Shown in pieces: positions 9,015 to 17,228 of a stretch of DNA of 64,000 bases. Numbering within the stretch: the stretch's first letter is position 1; every line of letters starts with the position of its first letter. Below the pieces are notes generated by a model. That model made no database searches. It was not told where the DNA came from and saw only the letters and a list, made by a program, of their open reading frames with translations. Both the position numbers and the translations under genes were made by a program. The stretch is taken from contig NZ_JAUQTB010000011.1 of assembly GCF_030580655.1 (NCBI RefSeq), positions 89,896 through 153,895 on the forward strand, in the 5' to 3' direction. The DNA comes from Paenibacillus lacisoli. GTDB lineage: Bacteria > Bacillota > Bacilli > Paenibacillales > Paenibacillaceae.

Positions 9015-10196
9015 TTATTGACCAATTGTTATAGCTGTGTTCTTGCGGGCCCACTTCTGATGGAACAGCTCCATAGCTTCCCGGCCGAAAATTTCGGCTT
9101 CTTCCAGGTGTGGATAACCTGACAGGATAAATGTTGAAACCCCGAGCTCTGCGTATTCAATTAACCGGTCTGTGACCTGATCAGCGGTTCCTACAATGAG
9201 AATGGCTCCGCCGGAGCGTACGAGCGACAAGCCAGTCCACAGGTTAGGACCTACGACAAACTTGTTCTCCTTGGACTGTTCACGAAGCTCGTTCTGGCGG
9301 CGCTGGTTGGTTGCATCCGTTTTGGCAAACTGCTTCTCTGCCTGCTCGATGGCTTCCGGAGAAACCTTGCTGATGAGATCCCAAGCTGCTGCCCAGGCCT
9401 CTTCTTCGGTATCACGGATCAGCACCTGTGCTCGCATTCCGTAGTTCAGCTGCTTGTTCAGACCGTTCTCCTCATTGTAACTTTTACGAACCCGCTCAAC
9501 GTCTTCAATCTGCTCCTTGATCCAGGCATGCGGCTCACCCCACAGCAGGAATGTGTCTGCGTATTTCACACCGATTTTCTTCGCCATCTCCGAGCTTCCG
9601 CCCAGGTAGAACGGAGGATGCGGCTTCTGGATGGTCTCGGGTGCATTAACAGGACGGGTGAATTGATAGTATTTACCCTGGAATGGTTCGGGCAGTGCTT
9701 CCCCACCTTCTCCTCCGTCACTGAATTCGGATGAAGCCATGCCCTTGGACTGGGTCCAGGCCTGCTGCATCACTTCCAGATATTCACCCGCTCGGTCATA
9801 TCGCTCATCATGCGCATGAGCCAGCGGATCGCCAAGCTCCTCCAGATCCTGCACCGAGCTGCCGGTCACGACATTAATCATGGCGCGCCCATTGGACAGC
9901 ACATCCAGCGCTCCGCCCATACGTGCGGACAGCACAGGCGCCGTCAGACCTGGACGAACAGCTACTAATGGACGAAGGGTTGTCGTATGACTCATCACTG
10001 CCGAACCTACTACCCATGCATCGAGGCAGGCACCACCTGTCGGAATGAGCACGAATTCGAAGCCGGCATTCTCGGCTGTCTGGGCAACATGAATAAGATA
10101 ATCCAAAGAAGCTGTACGTTCAGGCTGAACGCCAACATATTTGCCGTCGCCGGCTGTAGGCAGAAACCATCCGAAAGAGATTTTTTTGTTAGTCAT
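9015..10196 (-). CDS. ssuD: SsuD-type FMNH2-dependent sulfonate monooxygenase (luciferase-like)
   Basis: A 393-residue bacterial-luciferase-like monooxygenase very close to alkanesulfonate monooxygenase SsuD, which uses reduced flavin and oxygen to split C-S bonds and release sulfite. Residues matching E. coli SsuD catalytic positions are visible: Cys57 (C54), Asn108 (N106), Arg255 (R226), the Arg in SLVRSGGA (R297) and Tyr in SGYPHLEEA (Y331). The position of His228 is Gln257 here, and residues ~150-172 form a Gly/Glu-rich insertion absent from E. coli SsuD. The start at 10196 has AAGAAGGGA upstream. It is the first gene of an operon with a sugar-type ABC importer. No flavin reductase is encoded nearby. 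Confidence 0.9.
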   Translation of the reverse strand: MTNKKISFGWFLPTAGDGKYVGVQPERTASLDYLIHVAQTAENAGFEFVLIPTGGACLDAWVVGSAVMSHTTTLRPLVAVRPGLTAPVLSARMGGALDVLSNGRAMINVVTGSSVQDLEELGDPLAHAHDERYDRAGEYLEVMQQAWTQSKGMASSEFSDGGEGGEALPEPFQGKYYQFTRPVNAPETIQKPHPPFYLGGSSEMAKKIGVKYADTFLLWGEPHAWIKEQIEDVERVRKSYNEENGLNKQLNYGMRAQVLIRDTEEEAWAAAWDLISKVSPEAIEQAEKQFAKTDATNQRRQNELREQSKENKFVVGPNLWTGLSLVRSGGAILIVGTADQVTDRLIEYAELGVSTFILSGYPHLEEAEIFGREAMELFHQKWARKNTAITIGQ

Positions 10197-10332
10197 AATC
10201 AGGTTCCCTTCTTTACAAGAAAGTTTAATTTTTATCAATTCAATGGTACACTCAAAATAATTCTCATATTCCCAACCACAATAGTGGGGTATTTGTGATT
10301 TAAATCATAGCAATCCAGTCGAGTTTAGTAAA

Positions 10333-10368
10333 TGTCAATTTGTGCCTATCATTTCTTGTCATTTTGTG
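10333..10368 (+). promoter_or_regulatory. Direct repeat, probable AraC-type operator
   Basis: TGTCAATTTGTG (10333-10344) and TGTCATTTTGTG (10357-10368) match at 11 of 12 positions and are spaced 24 bp apart, a little over two helical turns. Direct repeats of this kind are typical AraC-family sites. They lie in the intergenic region shared by the AraC gene and the monooxygenase-transporter operon, just before the AraC gene's ribosome binding site. Confidence 0.55.
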
Positions 10369-10381
10369 TGTGGAGGTAACG

Positions 10382-11266
10382 ATGCGGAATAATGTGCAGG
10401 AAGACCATCATGAGGAACTTGAACTTTACCTGTTTACCCCTGGCGAGCTTGAAGCAGCCAGTCCAGCTCATCCGCTGAGAATCGGGCATAACCGGGCGAA
10501 GCCGAATTATCATATCGGGCCTCGAACGACGATCTATTACTATTTGATGTTTGTTATTGAAGGCCGCGGACGGTTTGAACAAAATGGGGGGACCTATGAT
10601 TTGAGGGCGAATGATATATTCTGCTTATTTCCAGGCATGACCCATGAATATGCAACGGATCCGGAACACCGGCTTCAGAAGCTATTTATTGCTTTCGACG
10701 GGCCTATGGCTGCCCAACTGCTGCAGCGAATCGGGCTTACCGCCGAACAGCCCCATCAATCCGGCGTTCTGAATGACCAGCTCGTCCGCCGGATGTGGAA
10801 CATCCTGAACGCGGCGTCCAGCCCTGAGCCCGGATCCGCGGAGCTTGGCAGACTGGCCGGTTTTCTGCAGCTGTTTCACGAACTGGAACGGATCACGACG
10901 ACAGCCCCGGGTATTGACCAGCCGTTTATTCAGGATTGGCTGGAGCAGGGAATGCATTTTATGAAAGTACATTATACCGAAGGCATAACCGTCGCACAGG
11001 CAGCAGAACATGCCGGGGTAGAACGGACTCATTTTACGAGACGTTTTCATCAGACCTACGGTATAACACCGATTCAATATCTACAGCAGCTCAAAATTGA
11101 TAAAGCCAAGGAGCTCCTGAGGGACACCAGCTACACCTTAACTGAAATAGCACAGACTGTCGGTTATCCGGATATGTTCACCTTCTCCAAAGCCTTCAAG
11201 AAGCTGACAGAAACGACACCCAAGCAGTACCGGCTAAGACAGCAAACAGCCCCCTCTCAGGAATGA
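10382..11266 (+). CDS. AraC-family transcriptional regulator, divergent from ssuD operon
   Basis: A 294-residue regulator. Residues ~30-140 form a cupin-like sensor domain (IYYYLMFVIEGRGRF; DIFCLFPGMTHEYA), and two AraC helix-turn-helix motifs occupy ~195-290, ending FSKAFKKLTETTPKQYR. The ATG at 10382 is chosen because TGGAGGTAACG directly precedes it. It is divergent from the ssuD-ABC operon, with a direct-repeat candidate operator between them. Members of this family next to CUT1 importers usually sense the imported sugar or a derivative. It is most likely the local activator; the inducer is unknown. Confidence 0.9.
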   Translation: MRNNVQEDHHEELELYLFTPGELEAASPAHPLRIGHNRAKPNYHIGPRTTIYYYLMFVIEGRGRFEQNGGTYDLRANDIFCLFPGMTHEYATDPEHRLQKLFIAFDGPMAAQLLQRIGLTAEQPHQSGVLNDQLVRRMWNILNAASSPEPGSAELGRLAGFLQLFHELERITTTAPGIDQPFIQDWLEQGMHFMKVHYTEGITVAQAAEHAGVERTHFTRRFHQTYGITPIQYLQQLKIDKAKELLRDTSYTLTEIAQTVGYPDMFTFSKAFKKLTETTPKQYRLRQQTAPSQE

Positions 11267-11279
11267 AGAAGGGGCTGTT
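11245..11279 (+). terminator. Hairpin at end of araC-type gene
   Basis: A stem of AACAGCCCC/GGGGCTGTT encloses the stop codon of the AraC gene in its loop. The following T-run is weak. Confidence 0.55.
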
Positions 11280-11318
11280 CTAAATATTCATTATGCTTAA
11301 AAAAGCAGATACTTCTCT

Positions 11319-11825
11319 TCAAATTTTCTTGTAGTAGATGATGGTGGCATCCAGCTGTCCATTCTCTGATATTGCATAATCAGGAATTCTGCCGGCCTGT
11401 ATATAACCCTCAGACTGGTAAAGGAGGTTGGAAGGATCACCCTCACGGGTATCCAGTACCAGCAGTGAACGCCCTCCCTCCTGTGCGCGCTGTTCCACGG
11501 TACGCAGCAGTGCACGCGCAGCTCCGTTTCTACGGTAATCCGGATGTGTCATCAGCTTCGCCACCTCCGCCCGGTGCGCCCCGTTGGGCTTGCCGCACAG
11601 CTGAAGCTGGACAGCCGCAATGACCTTCCCACTCTCTCTGGCCGTATACAGGATCACGCCCGGTTCCAGCACCTGATCCCAATAGGTCATCGCTTCATTA
11701 CTGGAGAGCGGCGGCAGAAAGCCGATGGATGCCCCATCTGCAACAACGCGGATTAGAAGGTCTGATAATATTTCCCGATCGCTTTCAATTGCAGTAATCT
11801 CTTCTATGACAAAGTTTCCTGCCAT
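11319..11825 (-). CDS. GNAT-family N-acetyltransferase
   Basis: A GNAT protein of about 168 residues. The acetyl-CoA-binding motif A is visible as VAKLMTHPDYRRNGAARALLR around residues 88-108, followed by LLVLDTREGDPSNLLYQSEGY and the terminal IIYYKKI. These proteins acetylate small amines or protein N termini; the substrate cannot be told from sequence. The ATG at 11825 with a preceding GGGGGTT is preferred over the ATG at 11840, which has no clear ribosome binding site. It is transcribed alone, separated from the SgrR-like gene by a strong hairpin. Confidence 0.85.
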   Translation of the reverse strand: MAGNFVIEEITAIESDREILSDLLIRVVADGASIGFLPPLSSNEAMTYWDQVLEPGVILYTARESGKVIAAVQLQLCGKPNGAHRAEVAKLMTHPDYRRNGAARALLRTVEQRAQEGGRSLLVLDTREGDPSNLLYQSEGYIQAGRIPDYAISENGQLDATIIYYKKI

Positions 11826-11911
11826 TATTTTAACCCCCATTCGATTTCTTCACCTGAAACTGAGAAACTGGTTGTCCGCTCACTTCAATCATAAGAGCTC
11901 CAGCCGTATAT

Positions 11912-11947
11912 AAAAAGGGGAATCTCCCTTTCGGAGTTTCCCCTTTT
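11912..11947 (-). terminator. Terminator of SgrR-like gene
   Basis: A stem of AAAAGGGGAAnCTCC with its complement has a five- to six-base loop, with A/T runs on both sides. The right arm overlaps the stop codon of the SgrR-like gene, and the hairpin also insulates the GNAT gene. Confidence 0.8.
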
Positions 11948-13745
11948 ATCCGCTGCTCTCCATTTCGATGGCAGGATCATACCAAAGCTCTTTGAAATCC
12001 ACCCATCCTCTGGGATGAAGACGTACATGATGCAGGTAAGGCGAAGAAGAGCAGCAGATTATTTTGTTTGCCAGGAAAAGGACAGCTGACTCTTCACGCA
12101 GAACAGCCTCTATTCCAGCCAGCAGCTCTTCTGCCCCTGCCATATGTCCTTGCTCCCATGATCTTATCAGGCCGCTTATCCTGGAAATCTGCTCTGCCTG
12201 AAGGTGATCCCTTATAAAATGGGACTTAACACTTTCAATCAGCCGAATGATGCCTTCTCCAATCAGCAATTCATACAGAATCAGATCCGCTTCCTTCCTG
12301 ACCGAAGACTGAAGCAGTTCTTCCCAAGCCACCACCCTGACGTCAAGCGTAATTCCATAACTTTCGAATTCACGGCTCAACCATCTGGCATCGGATTCAT
12401 GCCTTCCGTAGGTAAGAAGCTGCAACCGCAGCTTACCGGACGGCAGGCCTGACTGCTCCAGCAGCTCCCTTCCATAGACAGGATTAAAGTCCGCCGGCTG
12501 TTGCCCGGCATGTTCTAAGTTGAAGCCTTGCGATGTTGAATGCCGGGACCTGCCCAGCTCTGCCACCATTCTCGAACGATCGATAAGCTGGTTCAAAGCT
12601 TCACGCAGAGGCTGCAGAGTCAGAAGCTTATCCTTTTGGGATTGGTTCAGCGTCAGCACTGTACAGCCTGTTAATTTCTTATGCTGTGTCCAGTCCGGAA
12701 CCGAGCGGCTGGACTCGGGGTGGAGTTCGTCCGTATGGACTCGTAAAAGCGAGTGTCTCTCATCCAGCCGGGTGCCTTCATGCTCCGGAATGGAGTACAA
12801 TTCCACCCGGTCCAGTAAAGTGCGGTGCCCGCTGTAATGATCAAATGCCTCAAGCCTGCACAAATTCGCTGTATGATAAGCTAATCGAAAGGGCCCTGTG
12901 CCCACCAGCTTACCGCTACGATTGAACTCATTACGCGACACGATCGATGCAGGCGGATAACTTAAATAGGATAAGAGCCGAAAGTTTGGCTGCTTTAGAA
13001 TCAGCTCAAGCTTGTATTTCCCTAAAATATGTATAGATTTAATATTTTCAACCAGCCAGCATTGCAGATGGGCCGGATCCATGAGCCGCTCCAGACTGAA
13101 TTGTACGTCCTCGGCTTCCAGCTCCCGGCCCTGATGAAAGAAGATACCTTTACGCAGATCAAACCGCCAACGGGTTCCCTCTGTGCTGCAGCTCCAGTGA
13201 TGGGCCAGCCTGCCAACAAATTCTCCTTCGTCTTCACCCTGAACGACCAATGTCTCGAACACCTGGCTCACAATATGGATGTCCAGACCATAAAATGCCT
13301 GAGCAGGGTCAGCCGTCAGCATCTTACGGTAGAGCGGCAGGCGGAGTACCTCCAGGGCATCCTCATCCGAATGCTTCAGGGGAGTGCCAAAGTAGGCATT
13401 CAGCCACTCTATAAATGAGCCAAGGTTAAAAGAAGTGCCGTGTCCATGTCGTTCTACCAATCTAAATGCTTCTTCCACGCGCCCGCTTTGAACGAGCTCG
13501 CCGGCCGCTTGCTTCAGTGCCGCTTCATATTCAAGCAGAAAAATAATCGTAGACCTGTGCCCCCGACCGCCTCCCGCTGTGTAAACGATCCATTCTCGGT
13601 CAGACATCTTATGCAGGATATGCCGCACATTCCGTTTGGTACAGTACAGAATACCTTCAAGCTCGGAACTGCCCGCTTTTACGGGGACAGATAAGGAAGC
13701 TCCTAATCTGTGGTACATTTCAAGATAGTAATGGAGCAGATGCAT
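11946..13745 (-). CDS. SgrR-like regulator: HTH fused to SBP_bac_5 solute-binding domain
   Basis: A 599-residue protein without signal peptide. The N-terminal ~110 residues form a DNA-binding domain like SgrR (LHYYLEMYHRL; LEGILYCTKRNVRHILHKM). Residues ~145-560 match the oligopeptide-type solute-binding fold (FETLVVQ; WRFDLRKGIFFHQGRELEAEDVQFSLERL; GTGPFRL). It is therefore probably a cytoplasmic transcription factor that senses a small solute with a transporter-derived domain, as SgrR does for sugar-phosphate stress in E. coli. The ATG at 13745 has GGGAGG upstream. The target genes are unknown; no transporter is divergent from it, but the neighbouring small DMT genes lie upstream on the same strand. 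Confidence 0.85.
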   Translation of the reverse strand: MHLLHYYLEMYHRLGASLSVPVKAGSSELEGILYCTKRNVRHILHKMSDREWIVYTAGGGRGHRSTIIFLLEYEAALKQAAGELVQSGRVEEAFRLVERHGHGTSFNLGSFIEWLNAYFGTPLKHSDEDALEVLRLPLYRKMLTADPAQAFYGLDIHIVSQVFETLVVQGEDEGEFVGRLAHHWSCSTEGTRWRFDLRKGIFFHQGRELEAEDVQFSLERLMDPAHLQCWLVENIKSIHILGKYKLELILKQPNFRLLSYLSYPPASIVSRNEFNRSGKLVGTGPFRLAYHTANLCRLEAFDHYSGHRTLLDRVELYSIPEHEGTRLDERHSLLRVHTDELHPESSRSVPDWTQHKKLTGCTVLTLNQSQKDKLLTLQPLREALNQLIDRSRMVAELGRSRHSTSQGFNLEHAGQQPADFNPVYGRELLEQSGLPSGKLRLQLLTYGRHESDARWLSREFESYGITLDVRVVAWEELLQSSVRKEADLILYELLIGEGIIRLIESVKSHFIRDHLQAEQISRISGLIRSWEQGHMAGAEELLAGIEAVLREESAVLFLANKIICCSSSPYLHHVRLHPRGWVDFKELWYDPAIEMESSG

Positions 13746-13784
13746 AACAGACGCCTCCCGCATTCGAAATCACGAATATATTGC

Positions 13785-14186
13785 CTACAGCAGCAGGCCT
13801 TGTTCGTGCAGTTGCTCCATGACCAGCTGGCTGACTGAAGATACTCTTTCCCGATCTTTATAGCTCAGCCAGGCGATCTCGGCGATCTCGGCGGCTGCAT
13901 GGAGTGTCCCTTCATACTTGGCCAAATAACAAGCCATGACCACCTTTATCCCCTCTGCTTTCCCGTCAGCTTGTGCTTCAAAAGTTCCACAAGACTGAAT
14001 CGTCTCCTGCTGAATCTGCACGGACAGCTCTTCCTTGACTTCCCGGATCAGCGCTTCGTGATCATTTTCCCCCGTCTCCCGCTTGCCCCCCGGAATATAA
14101 TAGTGTTCCTTCCCATGCGATCGGGCAGCCAGCAGGCGGCCTTCTGAAAGGTGAATCCAGGCAATTTTATCAATGTTATTCATCAT
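13785..14186 (-). CDS. NUDIX hydrolase
   Basis: A 133-residue single-domain NUDIX protein. The NUDIX box GGKRETGENDHEALIREVKEEL (residues ~33-54) keeps the metal-binding REVKEEL core, so it should hydrolyse a nucleoside diphosphate linked to another moiety. The substrate is not predictable. The ATG at 14186 is chosen because AAAGGAG lies six bases upstream. It lies 16 bp before the YdcZ-type transporter gene's end, on the same strand, and may be cotranscribed with it. Confidence 0.88.
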   Translation of the reverse strand: MMNNIDKIAWIHLSEGRLLAARSHGKEHYYIPGGKRETGENDHEALIREVKEELSVQIQQETIQSCGTFEAQADGKAEGIKVVMACYLAKYEGTLHAAAEIAEIAWLSYKDRERVSSVSQLVMEQLHEQGLLL

Positions 14187-14225
14187 CCATGCTCCTTTAT
14201 GCTTATGCAATATAATGTCACACCA

Positions 14226-14717
14226 TCAGTATCCTTCATGCTGCGAGACTTGTGTTTTCTTCCACTTCCATTTGCTTCGAAGGCTGCCGCCAAACTTGAA
14301 CACGAACACCCCGGCCAGCAGGATAAGTACACCCGTCAGCTTCTGCCAGGTAAACGGCACCTTCTCAAGACCAAGCAGACCGAGTGAATCCCACAGCAGT
14401 GCAAAACCTAACTGGGACGTTAATACTACGGAGATCGCAAACGTGGGACCGAGCAAGCGTACACCTTTGACGAGAGACATCACGACACCAATTCCGATCA
14501 CACCGCTGATCCAGTACCATGGCTTAACATGGTTTAGCTGAAAAGCCTTTGGTCCCTCAACCAGCAGGCTGATGATCAGTGATGCAGCAAACCCTAATCC
14601 CAATACCAGCGTCGTTGTCGTCCACGAACCCGTCTTCTCATTGACTTTGCTGTTAAAAATATTCTGCAGGCTGACCAGCGAACCTGCAATCACCGCCAGT
14701 ATGGCACCCATCCACAT
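14226..14717 (-). CDS. DMT-superfamily small transporter, YdcZ/DUF606 type
   Basis: A 163-residue membrane protein with about five hydrophobic segments, starting GAILAVIAGSLVSLQNIFNSKV and ending in a basic cytoplasmic tail (KWKWKKT). It matches the YdcZ/DUF606 group of drug/metabolite transporters, which are half the size of EamA transporters and may act as dimers. A second member lies at 15507-15932, with a Crp/Fnr regulator between the two, all on the minus strand. This suggests a regulated pair that may form a heterodimer. The substrate is unknown. Confidence 0.85.
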   Translation of the reverse strand: MWMGAILAVIAGSLVSLQNIFNSKVNEKTGSWTTTTLVLGLGFAASLIISLLVEGPKAFQLNHVKPWYWISGVIGIGVVMSLVKGVRLLGPTFAISVVLTSQLGFALLWDSLGLLGLEKVPFTWQKLTGVLILLAGVFVFKFGGSLRSKWKWKKTQVSQHEGY

Positions 14718-14750
14718 CTAAATTCCCCCATCATTCTGTATTCTGTGCTG

Positions 14751-15449
14751 TTATTCATACAAGTTACGGTTAGCTACCGCTGTCAGCGCTTGCCGGTCCT
14801 TCACCAGCAGATAACCCCGGCTGCGCTCGACCATCCCTTCCTCACACATTTTTTGGATAACCCGGTTCAGGTGGCGGTAGCTCGTCCCGATCAGATTGGC
14901 TGCATCCCGCAGACTGGATGTCTTGAGTTTACCTTTGAACATGGCATTGGATTCGTCAAAGGAGACCGACAGCAGATAGCTGGCCAGCCGGACCTCCACC
15001 GGATACATTAGGTTAAAGCTGAGAAAGTTGGACTTCAAGTAAAATTTATGGGTCACAATATTCAATAAAAAATTAAGCAGCGGTGCATGATCCTGTCCGT
15101 ACTTCATCAGCCAGCGGCGCTGAATGCCCATCATCGTAACCGGAGATACCGCTTCAACGGTATTAATGATCGGGATACTGCGGACATACTCGATATCACC
15201 GATAATCTCCAGCGGCGTCTTGAACGACAGGATCAGTGTCTTGCCTTCCGCTGAAGTAGTATAAATTTTGACCTTGCCTTTGACCAGAACATAGAGATGA
15301 TCAGCGGCCTCTCCCTGGGAACAGATCAGCTCCCCCTCATCAAAGGTATAAAGAGATAAATGGTTCATCATGGGTCCATTAAACACGTCTTCAATCCCGT
15401 GAGCCTGCAGGTAGTGCTTCAGCTGTGTCTGATCTTGAATCATTTTCAT
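14751..15449 (-). CDS. Crp/Fnr-family regulator, YeiL-like
   Basis: A 232-residue regulator. Residues ~30-130 form a cyclic-nucleotide-binding-type beta barrel (DEGELICSQGEAADHLYVLVKGKVKIY), and the C-terminal winged HTH includes TSSLRDAANLIGTSYRHLNRVIQKM. It resembles YeiL-type regulators. I see no Fnr-like Cys cluster at the N terminus. The ATG at 15449 is preceded by GAGGTG. It sits between two YdcZ-type transporter genes on the same strand and probably controls them. The ligand is unknown. Confidence 0.85.
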   Translation of the reverse strand: MKMIQDQTQLKHYLQAHGIEDVFNGPMMNHLSLYTFDEGELICSQGEAADHLYVLVKGKVKIYTTSAEGKTLILSFKTPLEIIGDIEYVRSIPIINTVEAVSPVTMMGIQRRWLMKYGQDHAPLLNFLLNIVTHKFYLKSNFLSFNLMYPVEVRLASYLLSVSFDESNAMFKGKLKTSSLRDAANLIGTSYRHLNRVIQKMCEEGMVERSRGYLLVKDRQALTAVANRNLYE

Positions 15450-15506
15450 ACCAGGCTTCACCTCTTCATTTCATGACGTTATGCCTTTATTATACATGTC
15501 ATACGA

Positions 15507-15932
15507 TTACAGTTTCATAATCAGCACTCCGGCAATCATCAGGCCGATGCCAATAAACTGCGGCAGCTTCATCTTCTGCTTCATCACCTCAAACCAGCCG
15601 TTGCTGTCAATGAGGAAGGTGAGCAGCAGCTGGGCTATGAGCAGAATAGATATCGTTAAGGTAACCCCCATTTTGTGTATCGCTGTCACTTCACTGAAAA
15701 TAATGACTGCCCCAAAAGCCCCGCTGATCAGATACAGCGGCCTTACCTGTCGGAGTCCCTTGGGGGCGGCATCACGGACGAACATCAGAATGATCAAAGA
15801 TATAATGAAACCGGTCAATTGTGTAATCGTGGCCGCCTGCCATGTTCCGATATCTTCGCTGATTCTTGCGTTGGCTACGCCCTGCAGCGTAATACAGGCT
15901 CCCCCAATCAATGCGTACAGTATTCCCTTCAT
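15507..15932 (-). CDS. DMT-superfamily small transporter, YdcZ/DUF606 type
   Basis: A 142-residue protein with four to five membrane segments (MKGILYALIGGACITLQGVAN; ISILLIAQLLLTFLID; FIGIGLMIAGVLIMKL). It is the first gene of the transporter-regulator-transporter set. The ATG at 15932 follows AAGGAGAG; the open frame further upstream encodes unlikely protein. It resembles the 14226-14717 protein in topology but differs in sequence, as expected for two subunits of a heterodimer rather than a recent duplication. The substrate is unknown. Confidence 0.83.
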   Translation of the reverse strand: MKGILYALIGGACITLQGVANARISEDIGTWQAATITQLTGFIISLIILMFVRDAAPKGLRQVRPLYLISGAFGAVIIFSEVTAIHKMGVTLTISILLIAQLLLTFLIDSNGWFEVMKQKMKLPQFIGIGLMIAGVLIMKL

Positions 15933-16032
15933 GCTGTTCTCTCCTTCGCAAAAATCTACCTCTCTCATTAAAGAACATCCGCCGCCCCGCGTGAAGGACA
16001 TATGTCCCTAATTTTGAAATTAGAAAAGAAAC

Positions 16033-16079
16033 ACAACAAAACCCTCTCAGGGCTTCATATACATGAGCCGAAAGAGGGT
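16033..16079 (-). terminator. Terminator of the mannanase gene
   Basis: A 14-bp imperfect stem (ACCCTCTCAGGGCT against AGCCGAAAGAGGGT) is followed on the minus strand by TTTTGTTGTGTTTC. It starts 23 bases after the mannanase stop. Confidence 0.8.
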
Positions 16080-16101
16080 AATTGTATACTGCTTGAATCT
16101 T

Positions 16102-17082
16102 TTAAAAAATACCTGCCTTCACCGAAGTTTGTTTAATTCCGTTCGTTCCGTTAACCACCGTATTGCCAAAGCTGGTCAAGCTTCCATTCGGACCTGTCGC
16201 CATATCGAGATAGCTGAGGTCTGAGCTGTTGCCGTACCAGGACCAGGCCAGCCAGCCTACGCCTTTCTCCTTGCCGTATTTCATGATCGCCGCTTCGTCT
16301 ACATCGCCATTAATATGCTGTCCGCCAAATTCTCCGATTATCAGGGCCAGTCCTTTATTCAGCACATTTTCCATATTAGCCTTGACGGTCGCGTCGTCCT
16401 TGCCGGCGTATTCATACATATGAATGGAGAACATAGTGTTTTTTAACGAATCTGCCGCCAGCACAGACTGACCATAGTCGACGATGGATTGAGGATATTG
16501 CCCCCACCCTGCTGCATCTACGATTAGTGTATTTTTGATACCAGCATTTCTGAGTTTCGGTATGGCCTTCTTGTATCCGTCGGCCCAGACGCTTCCATTC
16601 CAGGTCCCGTACCATTCATTCGCAATATTGACGATAACACGGTCCTCCTTGCCGATCAGGGCATCCTTGATGCTGATCCAGTAATTCACGGCATTATCCA
16701 GTGAGGTATAATCGTCTTTTCCTGTCGCGTCATGAACTTCCAGAACGGCAATCATCTTATATTGATTTACAAGCGCAATGATATTCTTTACGGAAGCCAG
16801 ATCATCTTTGGTATATTGAGTTCCATTCGAGAGCACGATGCGCACGGTGTTTGAGCCTGTAGCTGCGATAGCCGGGATGGCTTTGCTGAGATCATTTTTG
16901 TACCAGGAATGAGGGTCGTTAACCCCCCGCATGACAAAAGCTTTACCGGTGGAGTCGTATAACTTGGTGCCGCTTACATAAAAACCTGAAGCTGCAGCCG
17001 CTTTGGGCGCTTGATGCCCCCATCCCGCTATTACAAGTAAAGCGGCCATAAGGGTGATCCAAAATTTTTGCTTTTTGACCAT
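16102..17082 (-). CDS. Secreted endo-beta-1,4-mannanase, GH5
   Basis: A 326-residue secreted enzyme that cleaves internal beta-1,4 bonds of mannans. Residues 1-31 form a signal peptide ending in APKAAAAS. The catalytic domain fills the rest, with acid/base Glu156 in NIANEWYGTW and nucleophile Glu251 in IIGEFGG. The surrounding pattern (FVMRGVNDPHSWY; WLAWSWYGN) is that of Bacillus-type GH5 subfamily 8 mannanases. There is no carbohydrate-binding module. AGGAGGTACAAGC precedes the ATG. A perfect CcpA cre site lies about 150 bp upstream, which implies catabolite control. The downstream products may feed the adjacent ROK kinase and sugar porter, but that link is inferred. Confidence 0.93.
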   Translation of the reverse strand: MVKKQKFWITLMAALLVIAGWGHQAPKAAAASGFYVSGTKLYDSTGKAFVMRGVNDPHSWYKNDLSKAIPAIAATGSNTVRIVLSNGTQYTKDDLASVKNIIALVNQYKMIAVLEVHDATGKDDYTSLDNAVNYWISIKDALIGKEDRVIVNIANEWYGTWNGSVWADGYKKAIPKLRNAGIKNTLIVDAAGWGQYPQSIVDYGQSVLAADSLKNTMFSIHMYEYAGKDDATVKANMENVLNKGLALIIGEFGGQHINGDVDEAAIMKYGKEKGVGWLAWSWYGNSSDLSYLDMATGPNGSLTSFGNTVVNGTNGIKQTSVKAGIF

Positions 17083-17228
17083 GCTTGTACCTCCTGAAAT
17101 GATTTTTTTATTTTAACTCCAGGCCATCAAGGCGCCATAGAGGCCCAGAGTCAAAACCAGCAATGCTGATGCCAAAAGGTATTATATATTAACTTATCGT
17201 TAAGGTTATTTCTTGCTAACATCATAAA

